DNA of 64,000 nt from the NCBI RefSeq assembly GCF_001718315.1, contig NZ_CP013362.1:1302001-1366000 (forward strand), in the 5' to 3' direction. This DNA comes from Burkholderia diffusa (GTDB lineage Bacteria; Pseudomonadota; Gammaproteobacteria; Burkholderiales; Burkholderiaceae). The first letter of the stretch is position 1; every line of letters starts with the position of its first letter. Shown here piece by piece: positions 1-8,928 of this stretch. The notes under the pieces are model-generated. The model saw only the letters and a program-made list of their open reading frames with translations. It made no database searches and was not told where the DNA came from. The translations under genes were made by a program, and so were the position numbers.

Positions 1-1
1 T

Positions 2-559
2 CTCGTGCTGCTCGACTGGATGCTGCCGGGCAAGTCCGGCATTGCGTTCGCGCGCGACCTGCGCAACAACGAACGGACCAAGCACATCCCGATCATCATG
101 CTGACCGCGCGCGGCGACGAGCAGGACAAGGTGCTCGGCCTCGAGATCGGCGCGGACGACTACGTGACGAAGCCGTTCTCGCCGAAGGAACTGATGGCGC
201 GCATCAAGGCCGTGCTGCGCCGCCGCGCGCCGCAGCTGACCGAGGACGTCGTGTCGATCAACGGGCTGCGCCTCGATCCGGCCACGCACCGGGTCGCCGC
301 GCATGGCGACGGCAGCGAGATCAAGCTCGATCTCGGTCCGACCGAATTCCGCCTGCTGCATTTCTTCATGACGCATCCGGAGCGCGTGCACAGCCGCACG
401 CAGTTGCTCGACCAAGTCTGGGGCGATCACGTGTTCGTCGAAGAGCGCACCGTCGACGTCCACATCAAACGATTGCGCGCGGCCTTGAAACCGGCCGGCT
501 GCGATGCGATGATCGAGACCGTGCGCGGCAGCGGCTACCGGCTCGCCAAGCACGCGTAA
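2..559 (+). CDS. phoB: PhoB response regulator, 3' part (5' end outside window)
   Basis: This is the phosphate-regulon response regulator, which binds Pho boxes when phosphorylated by PhoR. The gene is cut by the window edge and is open in frame from base 2. The first visible residues carry the phospho-acceptor Asp (LLDWMLPG, Asp codon 14-16), and the conserved Lys lies in VTKPF at about 170-172. A C-terminal winged-helix effector domain (OmpR/PhoB type) ends with VRGSGYRL. It is followed on the same strand by phoR, 57 bases on. The phoU and pst genes are expected upstream but are not visible. Confidence 0.95.
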   Translation, partial: LVLLDWMLPGKSGIAFARDLRNNERTKHIPIIMLTARGDEQDKVLGLEIGADDYVTKPFSPKELMARIKAVLRRRAPQLTEDVVSINGLRLDPATHRVAAHGDGSEIKLDLGPTEFRLLHFFMTHPERVHSRTQLLDQVWGDHVFVEERTVDVHIKRLRAALKPAGCDAMIETVRGSGYRLAKHA

Positions 560-568
560 CGTATTCGG

Positions 569-591
569 GCATGCCGTGTGCCACGGCATGC
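569..591 (+). terminator. Hairpin between phoB and phoR
   Basis: A perfect 10-bp inverted repeat (gcatgccgtg / cacggcatgc) with a 3-base loop fills most of the phoB-phoR gap. There is no long T-run after it, so it is more likely an attenuator or mRNA-stability element, lowering phoR expression relative to phoB, than a full terminator. The structure is seen directly; the role is inferred. Confidence 0.5.
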
Positions 592-616
592 CGTTCATTC
601 TTTCGGGCGCTGAATC

Positions 617-1936
617 ATGAACATCATCTGGGCGCGCTTTCTCGTGTCGCTCGTGCTGCTCGTGCTGATCAGCGTATTGGTCGGCGTGTTCGCCGGCCCG
701 ATCGCGGGCCTCGGGTTCGCGGTCGTGATGCTGGTCGCGCAGGGTTTCTTCAGCACCTTCCATACGCAACGCCTGTGGCGTTTGCTCGATGCGCCCGTCT
801 ACGGGGAGGTGCCGAGCGCACCGGGCATCTGGGGCGAAATCTACTACCGGCTGCACAAGCTCGCGAAGCAGTGGCATGCGCAGGTGCGACAGGTCGAGCA
901 GCAGCATTCGCGCTTCATCCAGGCGATCCAGGCGTCGCCGAATGGCGTCGCGATGCTCGACGACCACGACCAGATCGAGTGGTGCAACGCGATCGCCGAG
1001 GTGCATTTCGGCCTCGATGCGAAGCGCGACCTGCGCCAGCACATCACGAACCTGGTTCGTCATCCGGATTTCGTCCGCTACCTGAACGCACAGCATTACG
1101 ACGAGACGCTCGTGATGCGCGGGATGGGCGACTCGCGTCAGAACGTGCTCGAAGTGCAGGTGTTCCCGTACGGCGAGAACCGCAAGCTGCTGCTCACGCA
1201 GGACATCACGGAACTCGAGCGGACCGACGCGATGCGGCGCGACTTCGTCGCGAACGTGTCGCACGAACTGAAGACGCCGCTTACCGTGCTGTCGGGCTTT
1301 CTCGAGACGATGCGCGAACTGCCGCTGAACGAGGAAGATCGCGCGCGCTATCTCGAGATGATGGAGCAGCAGGCGTCGCGGATGCGGCACATCGTCACCG
1401 ATCTGCTGGTGCTCGCGAAGCTCGAGGGCGAAAGCAAGCCGCCGATGGATCACGCGATCGACATGCGCGCCGTGTTCGACCATCTGAAGGAAGATGCGCA
1501 GACGTTGTCGAACGGGCATCACGAGATCACGTTCACGATCGACGAGACGCTCGGCGTCACGGGCGCGCAGACGGAAGTCTTCAGTGCGTTCGCGAATCTC
1601 GTGACCAACGCGATCCGTTATACGCCGGACGGCGGCAAGATCGTCGTATCATGGCGGCGCGAAGGCGCGCAGGGCGTGTTCTCCGTCACCGACAGCGGCT
1701 TCGGCATTCCGGCCGCCGACCTGCCGCGGTTGACCGAGCGCTTCTACCGCGTCGACCGCAGCCGTTCGCGCGATACGGGTGGCACGGGGCTCGGCCTCGC
1801 GATCGTCAAGCATGTGCTGCAGCGCCACGACTCGCACCTGTACGTGCAGAGCGAGGAAGGACGCGGCAGCACGTTCACCGCGCGCTTCCCGGCCTCGCGG
1901 ATCATCGCGATCCGGCCGGCCGCGTTTGAAGCGTGA
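617..1936 (+). CDS. phoR: PhoR phosphate-regulon sensor histidine kinase
   Basis: This inner-membrane sensor kinase phosphorylates PhoB under phosphate limitation; signal comes through PstSCAB-PhoU, not a large periplasmic domain. The 439-residue protein has two N-terminal membrane segments (about 7-27 and 29-47) with almost no periplasmic loop, as in PhoR. A PAS-type region follows (about 95-200), then the HisKA H-box with His216 in NVSHELKTP. The catalytic domain has an N-box near 327-337, DSGFGI at 359-364 and GTGLGL at 389-394. It lies downstream of phoB and ends in a terminator shared with ppk1. Confidence 0.96.
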   Translation: MNIIWARFLVSLVLLVLISVLVGVFAGPIAGLGFAVVMLVAQGFFSTFHTQRLWRLLDAPVYGEVPSAPGIWGEIYYRLHKLAKQWHAQVRQVEQQHSRFIQAIQASPNGVAMLDDHDQIEWCNAIAEVHFGLDAKRDLRQHITNLVRHPDFVRYLNAQHYDETLVMRGMGDSRQNVLEVQVFPYGENRKLLLTQDITELERTDAMRRDFVANVSHELKTPLTVLSGFLETMRELPLNEEDRARYLEMMEQQASRMRHIVTDLLVLAKLEGESKPPMDHAIDMRAVFDHLKEDAQTLSNGHHEITFTIDETLGVTGAQTEVFSAFANLVTNAIRYTPDGGKIVVSWRREGAQGVFSVTDSGFGIPAADLPRLTERFYRVDRSRSRDTGGTGLGLAIVKHVLQRHDSHLYVQSEEGRGSTFTARFPASRIIAIRPAAFEA

Positions 1937-1983
1937 GTGTGTGACGCGATCCGGGCGCCTTGTGTCGGCATCTCGCCGGAAAT

Positions 1984-2013
1984 AAAAAGCACAGCCCTCG
2001 GGCTGTGCTTTTT
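1984..2013. terminator. Bidirectional terminator between phoR and ppk1
   Basis: A 14-bp inverted repeat (aaaaagcacagccc / gggctgtgcttttt) with a tiny loop has A-runs on its 5' flank and T-runs on its 3' flank. It therefore works as an intrinsic terminator on both strands. It sits between the convergent phoR and ppk1 genes. Confidence 0.9.
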
Positions 2014-2055
2014 CGTTTGGTGGCGCGGCAAGCGAAACCGCGCGCCGCCCCGTGT

Positions 2056-4119
2056 CTACGAACAGAACTTTGCGAGCAGCCCGAGCTGCGCGTTGCGGAT
2101 CGTCTTGCCCGCACGGCGCCGGCGGTAGTGGCCGTCGCTGAGCATCTGCCAGGCCGACTGGTTGTCGCCGAGGCAGACCGACAGCCCTTCGGCGATCACG
2201 CGGCGCTTCAGCTTGCGCTCGCGGATCGGGAACGCGACTTCGACGCGGCGGAACAGGTTGCGGTCCATCCAGTCGGCGCTCGACAGATAGACGTCCTCGG
2301 CGCCGCCCGCGTGGAAATAGTAGATGCGGTGGTGTTCGAGGAAGCGTCCGACGATCGAGCGAACCGTGATGTTCTCCGACAGCCCCGGCACGCCAGGCTT
2401 CAGCGCGCACACGCCGCGCACGATCAGGTCGACCTTCACGCCGGCCTGCGACGCTTCGTACAGTGCGGCGATCACCGACGGCTCCAGCAGCGCGTTCATC
2501 TTCGCGACAATGCGCGCGCGCTTGCCGGCGCGTGCATTGTCGATCTCCGCGCGGATCGATTCGATGATGCGCGGATGCAGCGTGAACGGCGATTGCCACA
2601 GCTCGTGCAACATGAGTTCGCCGCCGATCCCGGTCAGCTGCTGGAAGACGTGGTGGACGTCCTCGCAGATCTTCTGGTCGGCCGTCATCAGCCCGAAGTC
2701 GGTGTAGAGGCGGGCAGTGCGCGGGTGATAGTTGCCGGTGCCGAGGTGAACGTAGCGGCGCAGCGACGCCTTGCCGTGCTGCACGACGCGCCGCACGATC
2801 AGCATCATCTTCGCGTGGCACTTGTGGCCGACCACCCCGTACACGACGTGCGCGCCGACGGCTTCGAGCTGCGATGCCCAGTTGATGTTGGTTTCCTCGT
2901 CGAAGCGTGCGAGCAGTTCGACGACGACGGTCACTTCCTTGCCGTTGCGCGCGGCTTCCATCAGCGCGTCCATCAGCGGCGAATCGGTGCCGGTGCGGTA
3001 GATCGTCTGCTTGATCGCGACGACGCTCGGATCCTTCGCGGCCTGCTGCAGCAGCTCGAGCACCGGCTGGAAACTTTCGTACGGGTGGTGCAGCAGGATG
3101 TCGCCGTCGTCGATCGCGTCGAACATCGTCGGCGCGTTGACGATCGCGGGCGGGATCGATGCGACGAACGGTGCGAACTTCAGGTCGGGTCGATCGACGA
3201 GATCGGGGATCTGCATCAGCCGCACGAGGTTCACGGAGCCGGCCACGCGATAGCAGTCCTTCTCGCCGAGCAGGCTTTCCTCGAGCAGGCGCCGCACGAT
3301 ATGCGCCGGCGTGTCGGCCGACACCTCGAGCCGCACGGCGTTGCCGAGGTGGCGCGCGGGCAGTTCGCCCTGCAGCGCGACGCGCAGGTTGGTGATTTCG
3401 TCCTCGTCGACGAACAGCTCGCTGTTGCGCGTGATGCGAAACTGGTTGCAGCTCTTCACGACCAGTTGCGGGAACAGTTCGCCGACGAAGCGCTGCATGA
3501 ACGAGCTGAGCAGCACGAAGCCGTGCTCGAAGCCCGACAGCGCCTGCGGCATGCGCACGACGCGCGGCAGCGCGCGCGGCGCCTGCACGATGCCCATCAC
3601 CGCCTGGCGGCCGAATGCGTCGCGGCCCTCGAGCTCGACGACGAAATTCAGGCTCTTGTTCAACACGCGCGGGAACGGGTGCGCGGGATCGAGGCCGATC
3701 GGCGTCAGCACGGGCAGCAGTTCATCGAGAAAGTAGCGGCGCGCCCATTCGAGCTGTTCTTCGTTCCACGTGTCGCTCGCGTGGAAGTAGATGCCTTCCT
3801 GTTCGAGCGCGGGCAGCACGGTTTCGTGCAGCATCGTGTACTGGCGGTGCACGAGCCGTTGCGCGCGCTCCACGACGAGGTCGTAAGCGTGCTGTAACGA
3901 CATGCCGTCCGGCGTCAGTGCGCCGGGGTTGTCGCGGATCTGTTCCTGAAGGCCGGCCATCCGGACTTCGAAGAATTCGTCGAGGTTGCTGCTGGTGATG
4001 CAGATGAAGCGCAGTCGCTCGAGCAATGGAATCTGTGGGTCAGCCGCCTGGGCCAGCACGCGCTCGTTGAAACCGAGGATGCCGAGTTCACGATTGAGAA
4101 GCGGATAACGGACGGACAT
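2056..4119 (-). CDS. ppk1: Polyphosphate kinase 1
   Basis: The enzyme makes long-chain polyphosphate from ATP, reversibly, through a phospho-histidine intermediate. The protein has 687 residues, the usual family length. The chosen start gives the conserved N-terminus MSVRYPLLNRELG. The middle carries YVHLGTGNYHP, which contains the phosphorylated His of the phospholipase-D-like fold, and the second active-site block MDRNLFRRVEV is near the C-terminus. An in-frame ATG at 4263 would add 48 poorly conserved residues and cannot be excluded, because no strong ribosome site marks 4119. It is divergent from ppx, which degrades the product. Confidence 0.95.
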   Translation of the reverse strand: MSVRYPLLNRELGILGFNERVLAQAADPQIPLLERLRFICITSSNLDEFFEVRMAGLQEQIRDNPGALTPDGMSLQHAYDLVVERAQRLVHRQYTMLHETVLPALEQEGIYFHASDTWNEEQLEWARRYFLDELLPVLTPIGLDPAHPFPRVLNKSLNFVVELEGRDAFGRQAVMGIVQAPRALPRVVRMPQALSGFEHGFVLLSSFMQRFVGELFPQLVVKSCNQFRITRNSELFVDEDEITNLRVALQGELPARHLGNAVRLEVSADTPAHIVRRLLEESLLGEKDCYRVAGSVNLVRLMQIPDLVDRPDLKFAPFVASIPPAIVNAPTMFDAIDDGDILLHHPYESFQPVLELLQQAAKDPSVVAIKQTIYRTGTDSPLMDALMEAARNGKEVTVVVELLARFDEETNINWASQLEAVGAHVVYGVVGHKCHAKMMLIVRRVVQHGKASLRRYVHLGTGNYHPRTARLYTDFGLMTADQKICEDVHHVFQQLTGIGGELMLHELWQSPFTLHPRIIESIRAEIDNARAGKRARIVAKMNALLEPSVIAALYEASQAGVKVDLIVRGVCALKPGVPGLSENITVRSIVGRFLEHHRIYYFHAGGAEDVYLSSADWMDRNLFRRVEVAFPIRERKLKRRVIAEGLSVCLGDNQSAWQMLSDGHYRRRRAGKTIRNAQLGLLAKFCS

Positions 4120-4291
4120 CGGCAGAGTAGGGGATGATTCGGGCGATGATTCGAAAGGACGCTCGGAAACTCTCACGGTACGATGACGTGCAGATGACGA
4201 TGGTGTATTTATATCGGGAAATTCTACGCCTGAACCGTTTCGTCTCATAAATGTTTCGGCCATATACAATCTACCCGTGTACATGCCCGTG

Positions 4292-4321
4292 AAGCGTGGC
4301 AACGGCAAGCGTTCCACGCTT
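4292..4321. promoter_or_regulatory. Inverted repeat in the ppk1-ppx divergent promoter region
   Basis: An 8-bp inverted repeat (aagcgtgg / ccacgctt) with a 14-base spacer lies in the 279-bp space between the divergent starts of ppk1 and ppx. It could be an operator or a hairpin in the ppx leader. I looked for a Pho box of the CTGTCAT type here and did not find a convincing one. Confidence 0.3.
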
Positions 4322-4398
4322 AAAATGTCGCCTTTGATTGATCGCCCAGCGTGGCCGGACCGGCTGCCGCGGGCGAACGCGCACGGAGCCCCCTTCTG

Positions 4399-5913
4399 AT
4401 GGTTAATTCCCCCCACTTGCTGGCTGCCGTCGATCTCGGCTCGAACAGCTTTCGGCTGATCGTCGGGCGCGTCGAGGAAACGCCGGCGGGCAGCCAGATC
4501 TATCCCGTCGACGCGCTGCGCGAGCCCGTTCGACTGGCCGCGGGCCTGTCGAGCGACAAGATGCTCGATCGCGCGTCGCAGGAGCGTGGCTGGGAGGCGC
4601 TCAAGCGGTTCGGCGAACGCCTGCGCGATTTCCATCCCGATCATGTGCGCGCGGTGGCGACCAACACGCTGCGCGTCGCGAAGAACGCGGGCGAGTTTCT
4701 CGGCGAGGCCGAAGCGGCGCTCGGTTTTCCGATCGAAGTGATTGCGGGCCGCGAAGAGGCGCGCCTGATCTACGCGGGTGCCGCGCATTCGGTGCCGGCG
4801 AGCGCCGGCAAGCGGCTCGTCGTCGACATCGGCGGCGGCTCGACCGAATTCATCATCGGCTCGCACTACACGCCGCTCGTGATGGAGAGCCTCTACATCG
4901 GCTGCGTAAGCCATAGCCGCTCATTCTTCCCGGCCGGCAACGTCGACGAATACACGATGCGGCAGGCCGAACTCGCGGCCAAGCGCGAGATCCAGATCAT
5001 TTCCAGCGAGTACAAAAAAGCGGGATGGGACCAGGCAATCGGTTCGTCCGGCACCGCGCGTGCGCTCGCGGAACTCGTCGAGGCGAACGGCTTCAACGAC
5101 GCGGGCATCACGCACGGCATCTCGCGCGGCGGGCTCGAACGCCTCAAGCGCGCGCTGATCAAGTCCGAGAACGTGAACCGGCTGAAGCTGATCGCGCTGA
5201 AGCCCGACCGCGTGCCGGTGCTCGCCGGCGGCCTCGCGATCATGCTCGCGGTATTCGAGGAGCTTGGGGTCGACTACGTCGATACCACCGACGGCGCACT
5301 GCGTCTCGGCGTGCTGTACGACCTGCTCGGCCGGACCCAGCACGAGGACATGCGCGCGGTGACCGTCGAGGGCTTCACGCGCCGCTACGGCGTGGATCGC
5401 GCGCAGGCCGGGCGCATCGGTGCGCTCGCGGTGCGGTTCTACGACGAGCTCGACGAATCCGACGACGAAGCACGGGAGGAAGGCCGGATGTTCCTCGGTT
5501 GGGCCGCCGCGTTGCACGAGATCGGCCTGTCGATCTCGCATAGCTCGTATCACAAGCATTCGGCCTATATCGCGAGCAACGCCGACATGCCCGGTTTCTC
5601 GCGCACCGATCAGGCGCGTCTTGCCGCGCTCGTGCTCGGGCATGCAGGCAAGCTCGGCAAGCTGTCGCAGGCGCGCGACGTCGAGTGGCCGCTGTTGTTC
5701 TGCCTGCGGCTCGCGGCGCTGCTGTGCCGGCGCCGGACCGATGCCGGGCTGCCGGACATTTCCGTGTCGCAGATGAAGAAGGGCGGGTATGAAGTGCGCC
5801 TGCCGAGCGCATGGGTCGAGCAGAACCCGCTGACCGACTACAGCCTCAGCCAGGAAGCGGCCGAGTGGGAGAAGGTTGGTATTCCGTACCGAGTGGTTTA
5901 TACGGGCGCGTGA
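4399..5913 (+). CDS. ppx: Exopolyphosphatase, Ppx/GppA family
   Basis: The enzyme releases phosphate from polyphosphate ends (Ppx), possibly also from pppGpp (GppA). The protein has 504 residues. The ASKHA-fold phosphate loops are AVDLGSNSFRLIV near residue 8 and VVDIGGGSTEF near 138. The C-terminal half carries an HD-like helical domain with HEIGLSISHSSYHKHS. The ATG at 4399 is chosen because it leads straight into the conserved first strand; an upstream in-frame ATG at 4351 adds unconserved residues. It pairs with the divergent ppk1. Confidence 0.94.
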   Translation: MVNSPHLLAAVDLGSNSFRLIVGRVEETPAGSQIYPVDALREPVRLAAGLSSDKMLDRASQERGWEALKRFGERLRDFHPDHVRAVATNTLRVAKNAGEFLGEAEAALGFPIEVIAGREEARLIYAGAAHSVPASAGKRLVVDIGGGSTEFIIGSHYTPLVMESLYIGCVSHSRSFFPAGNVDEYTMRQAELAAKREIQIISSEYKKAGWDQAIGSSGTARALAELVEANGFNDAGITHGISRGGLERLKRALIKSENVNRLKLIALKPDRVPVLAGGLAIMLAVFEELGVDYVDTTDGALRLGVLYDLLGRTQHEDMRAVTVEGFTRRYGVDRAQAGRIGALAVRFYDELDESDDEAREEGRMFLGWAAALHEIGLSISHSSYHKHSAYIASNADMPGFSRTDQARLAALVLGHAGKLGKLSQARDVEWPLLFCLRLAALLCRRRTDAGLPDISVSQMKKGGYEVRLPSAWVEQNPLTDYSLSQEAAEWEKVGIPYRVVYTGA

Positions 5914-5955
5914 CGCGGCGGCGCGCTTGCGCCGTCAGGCTGCCTTACGACGCGC

Positions 5956-6396
5956 TCAGTCCGAGCACACGATCGCGGTCAGGAACGGGAATGCCTGCTT
6001 GACGGTCGCATCACTACCGGCCTTGCGCACGGCCTGCTCGACCGCGTTCTTCGTGCCGCGTACCACGACGCCATATGCCCAGTCGCCGATCGGCGTGCCG
6101 TCGCCGGGCTGGAAGATTGGGTCGTTCGCCTGGTAGCCGAGCACGACATAGACGCCGAAGCCATAGGCGGTCAGCGGATGGTTCGTGCGGAATGCGTTCA
6201 CCGAATTCGATTCGACGTGCATCGGCTCCGACTGGATATCACCCGCCGCGAGCAGCGGTGCGACGAATTTATGGCCGTTCGAATGGCAGTCGAGCGCGTC
6301 GTCGAGCGACTTGGCCGATGCGACGCCGGACGCGCCGACGGTTCCGATTGCGAGCAGCGCGCCGAACAGGGCGGTCTTGAAAGCGTGGTTTTTCAT
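5956..6396 (-). CDS. Small exported protein of unknown function
   Basis: The product is 146 residues with a clear signal peptide (MKNHAFKTALFGALLAIG, cleavage after the ASA near residue 28), so it is probably periplasmic. The mature part has no catalytic motif I recognise. It contains two Cys (one in ALDCHSNG, one in IVCSD at the C-terminus) that could form a disulfide. The start at 6396 is chosen because it opens the signal peptide; the upstream extension is not conserved-looking. It is convergent with ppx. Function unknown. Confidence 0.75.
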   Translation of the reverse strand: MKNHAFKTALFGALLAIGTVGASGVASAKSLDDALDCHSNGHKFVAPLLAAGDIQSEPMHVESNSVNAFRTNHPLTAYGFGVYVVLGYQANDPIFQPGDGTPIGDWAYGVVVRGTKNAVEQAVRKAGSDATVKQAFPFLTAIVCSD

Positions 6397-6492
6397 GCGC
6401 GGTTGCGGGTTGGTCGCGGATATTATCGCGTGTTCCCGCAAGTTTCGTGCGCGGGCTGCGGGCAGTGCGGCACTGGTGGCGGCTGGCGCACC

Positions 6493-6532
6493 AAACGAAA
6501 AAGGGTTGCAAGCGCAATGGCTTGCAACCCTT
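6493..6532 (-). terminator. Intrinsic terminator of tRNA-Pro
   Basis: A 13-bp perfect stem (aagggttgcaagc / gcttgcaaccctt, 6501-6532) is followed on the minus strand by a T-run. It lies 14 bases beyond the CCA end of the tRNA, so it ends that transcript. Confidence 0.85.
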
Positions 6533-6545
6533 GTCGTGTATCTCG

Positions 6546-6622
6546 TGGTCGGAGCGATAGGATTCGAACCTACGACCCTCTGATCCCAAATCAGATGCGC
6601 TACCAGGCTGCGCTACGCTCCG
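6546..6622 (-). tRNA. tRNA-Pro (anticodon TGG)
   Basis: The minus strand folds as a tRNA of 77 nt with encoded CCA. The acceptor stem is CGGAGCG paired with CGCTCCG. The anticodon arm TCTGA-TTTGGGA-TCAGA gives anticodon TGG (codon CCA), and the T-arm contains GGTTCGAATCC. No integrated element is seen at this tRNA. Confidence 0.97.
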
Positions 6623-6784
6623 ACGAGCCAAAGATTGTATCGTCTAATGGGTGGCCGGGTCAACAACGTTCTGTATGCGGCGGACATCATCACGAATCGC
6701 TCACGATTGGCGACAATTCGGGGAGTGATCGCCCGGCCCGCAGGTGCGGCCGGATCTTTCGTCGAAGCATGGAGAGACATCATG

Positions 6785-7243
6785 ATGAACCTGATCCTGT
6801 GGCGCCACGCCGAGGCCGAAGACTACGCGGCAAACGACCTCGCACGTCAGTTGACGGCCCGCGGGCGCAAGGAAGCGCAGGCCATGGCCAAATGGCTGCG
6901 CGGCCGGCTCGAGTCGAGCAGCGCGATCCTCGCGAGCCCGGCGGCGCGCACCGTGCAGACCGTGGAGGCGCTGACGGACCAATACCGGACAGTGGACGCG
7001 CTCGCGCCGGGCGGCAGCGTCGACGACGTGCTGGCGGCCGCCGGATGGCCTGACGGCATCGCGCCGACGGTCGTGATCGTCGGACACCAGCCGACCCTCG
7101 GCAGTGTCGCGGCGCAGCTGATCGCGGGCAACGACGACAGCTGGAGCGTCAAGAAGGGCGGTATCGTATGGCTCGTGAGCCGCACGCGCGACGGCAGCCG
7201 TCAGGCCGTGCTGCGCGCGGTATTGACGCCGGACCTTGTCTGA
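6785..7243 (+). CDS. sixA: SixA-type phosphohistidine phosphatase
   Basis: This histidine-phosphatase-superfamily protein of 152 residues removes phosphate from phosphohistidine, for example on HPt or PTS proteins. It begins with the catalytic RHA motif (Arg7-His8-Ala9), and the second active-site His is in VGHQPTLG (His101). The length fits SixA rather than phosphoglycerate mutase. GGAGA at 6771-6775 is the ribosome site; ATG 6782 (giving MMNL) is equally possible. It lies between the tRNA-Pro and olsB without obvious operon partners. Confidence 0.88.
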   Translation: MNLILWRHAEAEDYAANDLARQLTARGRKEAQAMAKWLRGRLESSSAILASPAARTVQTVEALTDQYRTVDALAPGGSVDDVLAAAGWPDGIAPTVVIVGHQPTLGSVAAQLIAGNDDSWSVKKGGIVWLVSRTRDGSRQAVLRAVLTPDLV

Positions 7244-7401
7244 AGGGCGCCAGCGCATTGATCATACGGTTTCGCAAGCTTTCTGCTAAAGTCAATTCGG
7301 CGACACGTCATTGAAAGGACACGGTCGTGCCACAGAACGGTAACGACCGGTTACTACATTGGCTGGCATGTCGTTCTATTCCTTACGATCAGGAAAGCCT
7401 A

Positions 7402-8208
7402 ATGCGAGAACTGCCGACGCCTACGCTCCCCTTTGCCTCGCTTCCCCTCGACACGTCGCGGCGTCACCTGCCGCGCGCTGCTGAAACCGTCACATCCGAG
7501 TACCGTCTGCGCGCCGCCTGGGCGCGCACGGAAGACGAACTGCGCGAGGCCCAGCGCCTGCGTTACACCGTGTTCGCCGAAGAAATGGGCGCGCAGGTCA
7601 GTGGTCCGTCCGGTCTCGATGTCGATCCGTTCGATGCCTATTGCGATCATCTGCTGGTGCGCGATCTCGATACGCTGAAGGTGGTCGGCACGTACCGTGT
7701 GTTGCCGCCGCACCAGGCCGCGCGTGTGGGCCGTCTGTACGCCGAAGGCGAATTCGACCTGTCACGCCTCACGCACCTGCGCGGCAAGATGGTTGAAGTC
7801 GGCCGCTCGTGCGTGCACAGCGACTACCGCAGCGGCGCCGTCATCATGGCGCTCTGGGGCGGTCTCGGCGCGTACATGATGCAGAACGGCTACGAGACGA
7901 TGCTCGGCTGCGCGAGCGTGTCGATGGCCGACGGCGGACACTATGCGGCGAACCTGTATCAGTCGCTGCCGGCCAACTCGCTGACGGCGCCGGAATATCG
8001 CGCGTTCCCGCATACGGCGCTGCCGGTCGACGAACTGCAGACGGGCACCGTCGTTGCACCGCCGCCGCTGATCAAGGGCTATCTGCGTCTCGGTGCGAAG
8101 ATTTGCGGCGCGCCGGCGTGGGATCCCGACTTCAACTGCGCGGACTTCCTGACGCTGTTCCGGCTGTCGGACATCAACGCGCGCTACGCCCGACACTTCC
8201 TGGGCTGA
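7402..8208 (+). CDS. olsB: OlsB, L-ornithine N-alpha-acyltransferase
   Basis: The enzyme transfers a 3-hydroxyacyl chain to ornithine, the first step of phosphorus-free ornithine lipid. The 268-residue protein shows the autoinducer-synthase-like GNAT fold of OlsB: AQRLRYTVFAEEMGA near residue 52, the acidic DPFDAYCDHLLV, and GRSCVHSDYRSGAVI, a family signature. The C-terminus GYLRLGAKICGAPAWDPDFN is also typical. AGGAAA at 7391-7396 fixes the start at 7402. Being near phoBR fits the role of ornithine lipids in phosphate starvation, but I see no Pho box. Confidence 0.92.
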   Translation: MRELPTPTLPFASLPLDTSRRHLPRAAETVTSEYRLRAAWARTEDELREAQRLRYTVFAEEMGAQVSGPSGLDVDPFDAYCDHLLVRDLDTLKVVGTYRVLPPHQAARVGRLYAEGEFDLSRLTHLRGKMVEVGRSCVHSDYRSGAVIMALWGGLGAYMMQNGYETMLGCASVSMADGGHYAANLYQSLPANSLTAPEYRAFPHTALPVDELQTGTVVAPPPLIKGYLRLGAKICGAPAWDPDFNCADFLTLFRLSDINARYARHFLG

Positions 8209-8251
8209 GCCGCTCTGATCGCAGCGCGCCGGTCACGACGCGCACACGAAT

Positions 8252-8290
8252 GAACGCCGTCGCATGGCAACCTGCCACGCGACGGCGTTC
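8252..8290 (+). terminator. Strong hairpin after olsB
   Basis: A 12-bp perfect stem (gaacgccgtcgc / gcgacggcgttc) encloses a smaller inner stem (tggca / tgcca), 44 bases after the olsB stop. The T-run that follows is short, so it is a probable rather than certain terminator. Confidence 0.6.
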
Positions 8291-8411
8291 GTTCCGACGA
8301 TCGTGATTTATCCGGCCCCGTTAATTTGATCGATACGCGTTCACCACCGTGCGGCCACGCGCACGTTCGGAACGGACCGCGGGCGCGGCCCGGGCGACAG
8401 GGCGGGCTTGC

Positions 8412-8582
8412 CTAGTGCTTGCGCCGCCAGTCGAGCAGGTGGTGTTCGGCCATCCAGTGATGGATCATCCCTTCGCCGCCGTGGCTGCGCTTGTATTCGC
8501 GCGACTCGAAATACGACAGGGCGACGAGCACCATCAGACCGATAAACAGGCCAATCAGGCCAGCGATCTCTTCGGACGTCAT
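8412..8582 (-). CDS. Small single-pass membrane protein (56 aa)
   Basis: A short but convincing gene. Its ATG at 8582 follows a strong ribosome site on the minus strand (AAAGGAGG, six bases before the ATG). The product starts MTSEEIAGLIGLF, has one membrane segment (about 6-23) and ends in a basic, His-rich cytoplasmic tail (GGEGMIHHWMAEHHLLDWRR). The tail His and Trp residues could bind metal, but that is a guess. I do not recognise a named family. It stands alone, facing olsB. Confidence 0.72.
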   Translation of the reverse strand: MTSEEIAGLIGLFIGLMVLVALSYFESREYKRSHGGEGMIHHWMAEHHLLDWRRKH

Positions 8583-8717
8583 GGCAGCCTCCTTTCAACG
8601 GCACAGCGCCATGGCTACATGGTAGAACATGCGCAGGACAACCCCTAACCCGGAATTCCGCTAGACTCGGCGCGGTCGTGGCGCGCGATGGGCGCGCCGT
8701 TTTCCGGAGCCTTCCCG

Positions 8718-8903
8718 ATGACCCGTTTCATGCTGGCCGTGCTGGCCGCGTCCATTCTCGCCGGCTGTTCCAGTGATCCCCGTCAGGCCCGTCGTGGCCA
8801 CCCGCCGCAAGATCCGGCCGATTACCACGGCGTGCCGACCGACATGACGCCGCCGTCGATGCTCGGTGAGCCGGCGCCGTCGGCATCCGCGCCAGCGCAA
8901 TAA
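8718..8903 (+). CDS. Small lipoprotein (61 aa)
   Basis: The product has a lipoprotein signal with lipobox LAGC (MTRFMLAVLAASILAGCSS). A short, Pro-rich, probably disordered mature part of about 43 residues follows, ending in PAPSASAPAQ. The ATG at 8718 opens the signal peptide. It is likely anchored to a membrane in the periplasm. No function can be read from it. Confidence 0.75.
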   Translation: MTRFMLAVLAASILAGCSSDPRQARRGHPPQDPADYHGVPTDMTPPSMLGEPAPSASAPAQ

Positions 8904-8928
8904 CGAAACCGGCCTGCCTGCGTGGCCG

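Noticed and set aside
4120..4398. Search for a Pho box between ppk1 and ppx
   Set aside because: Only repeats of gatgattcg were seen; nothing matching two CTGTCAT-like units at 11-bp steps.
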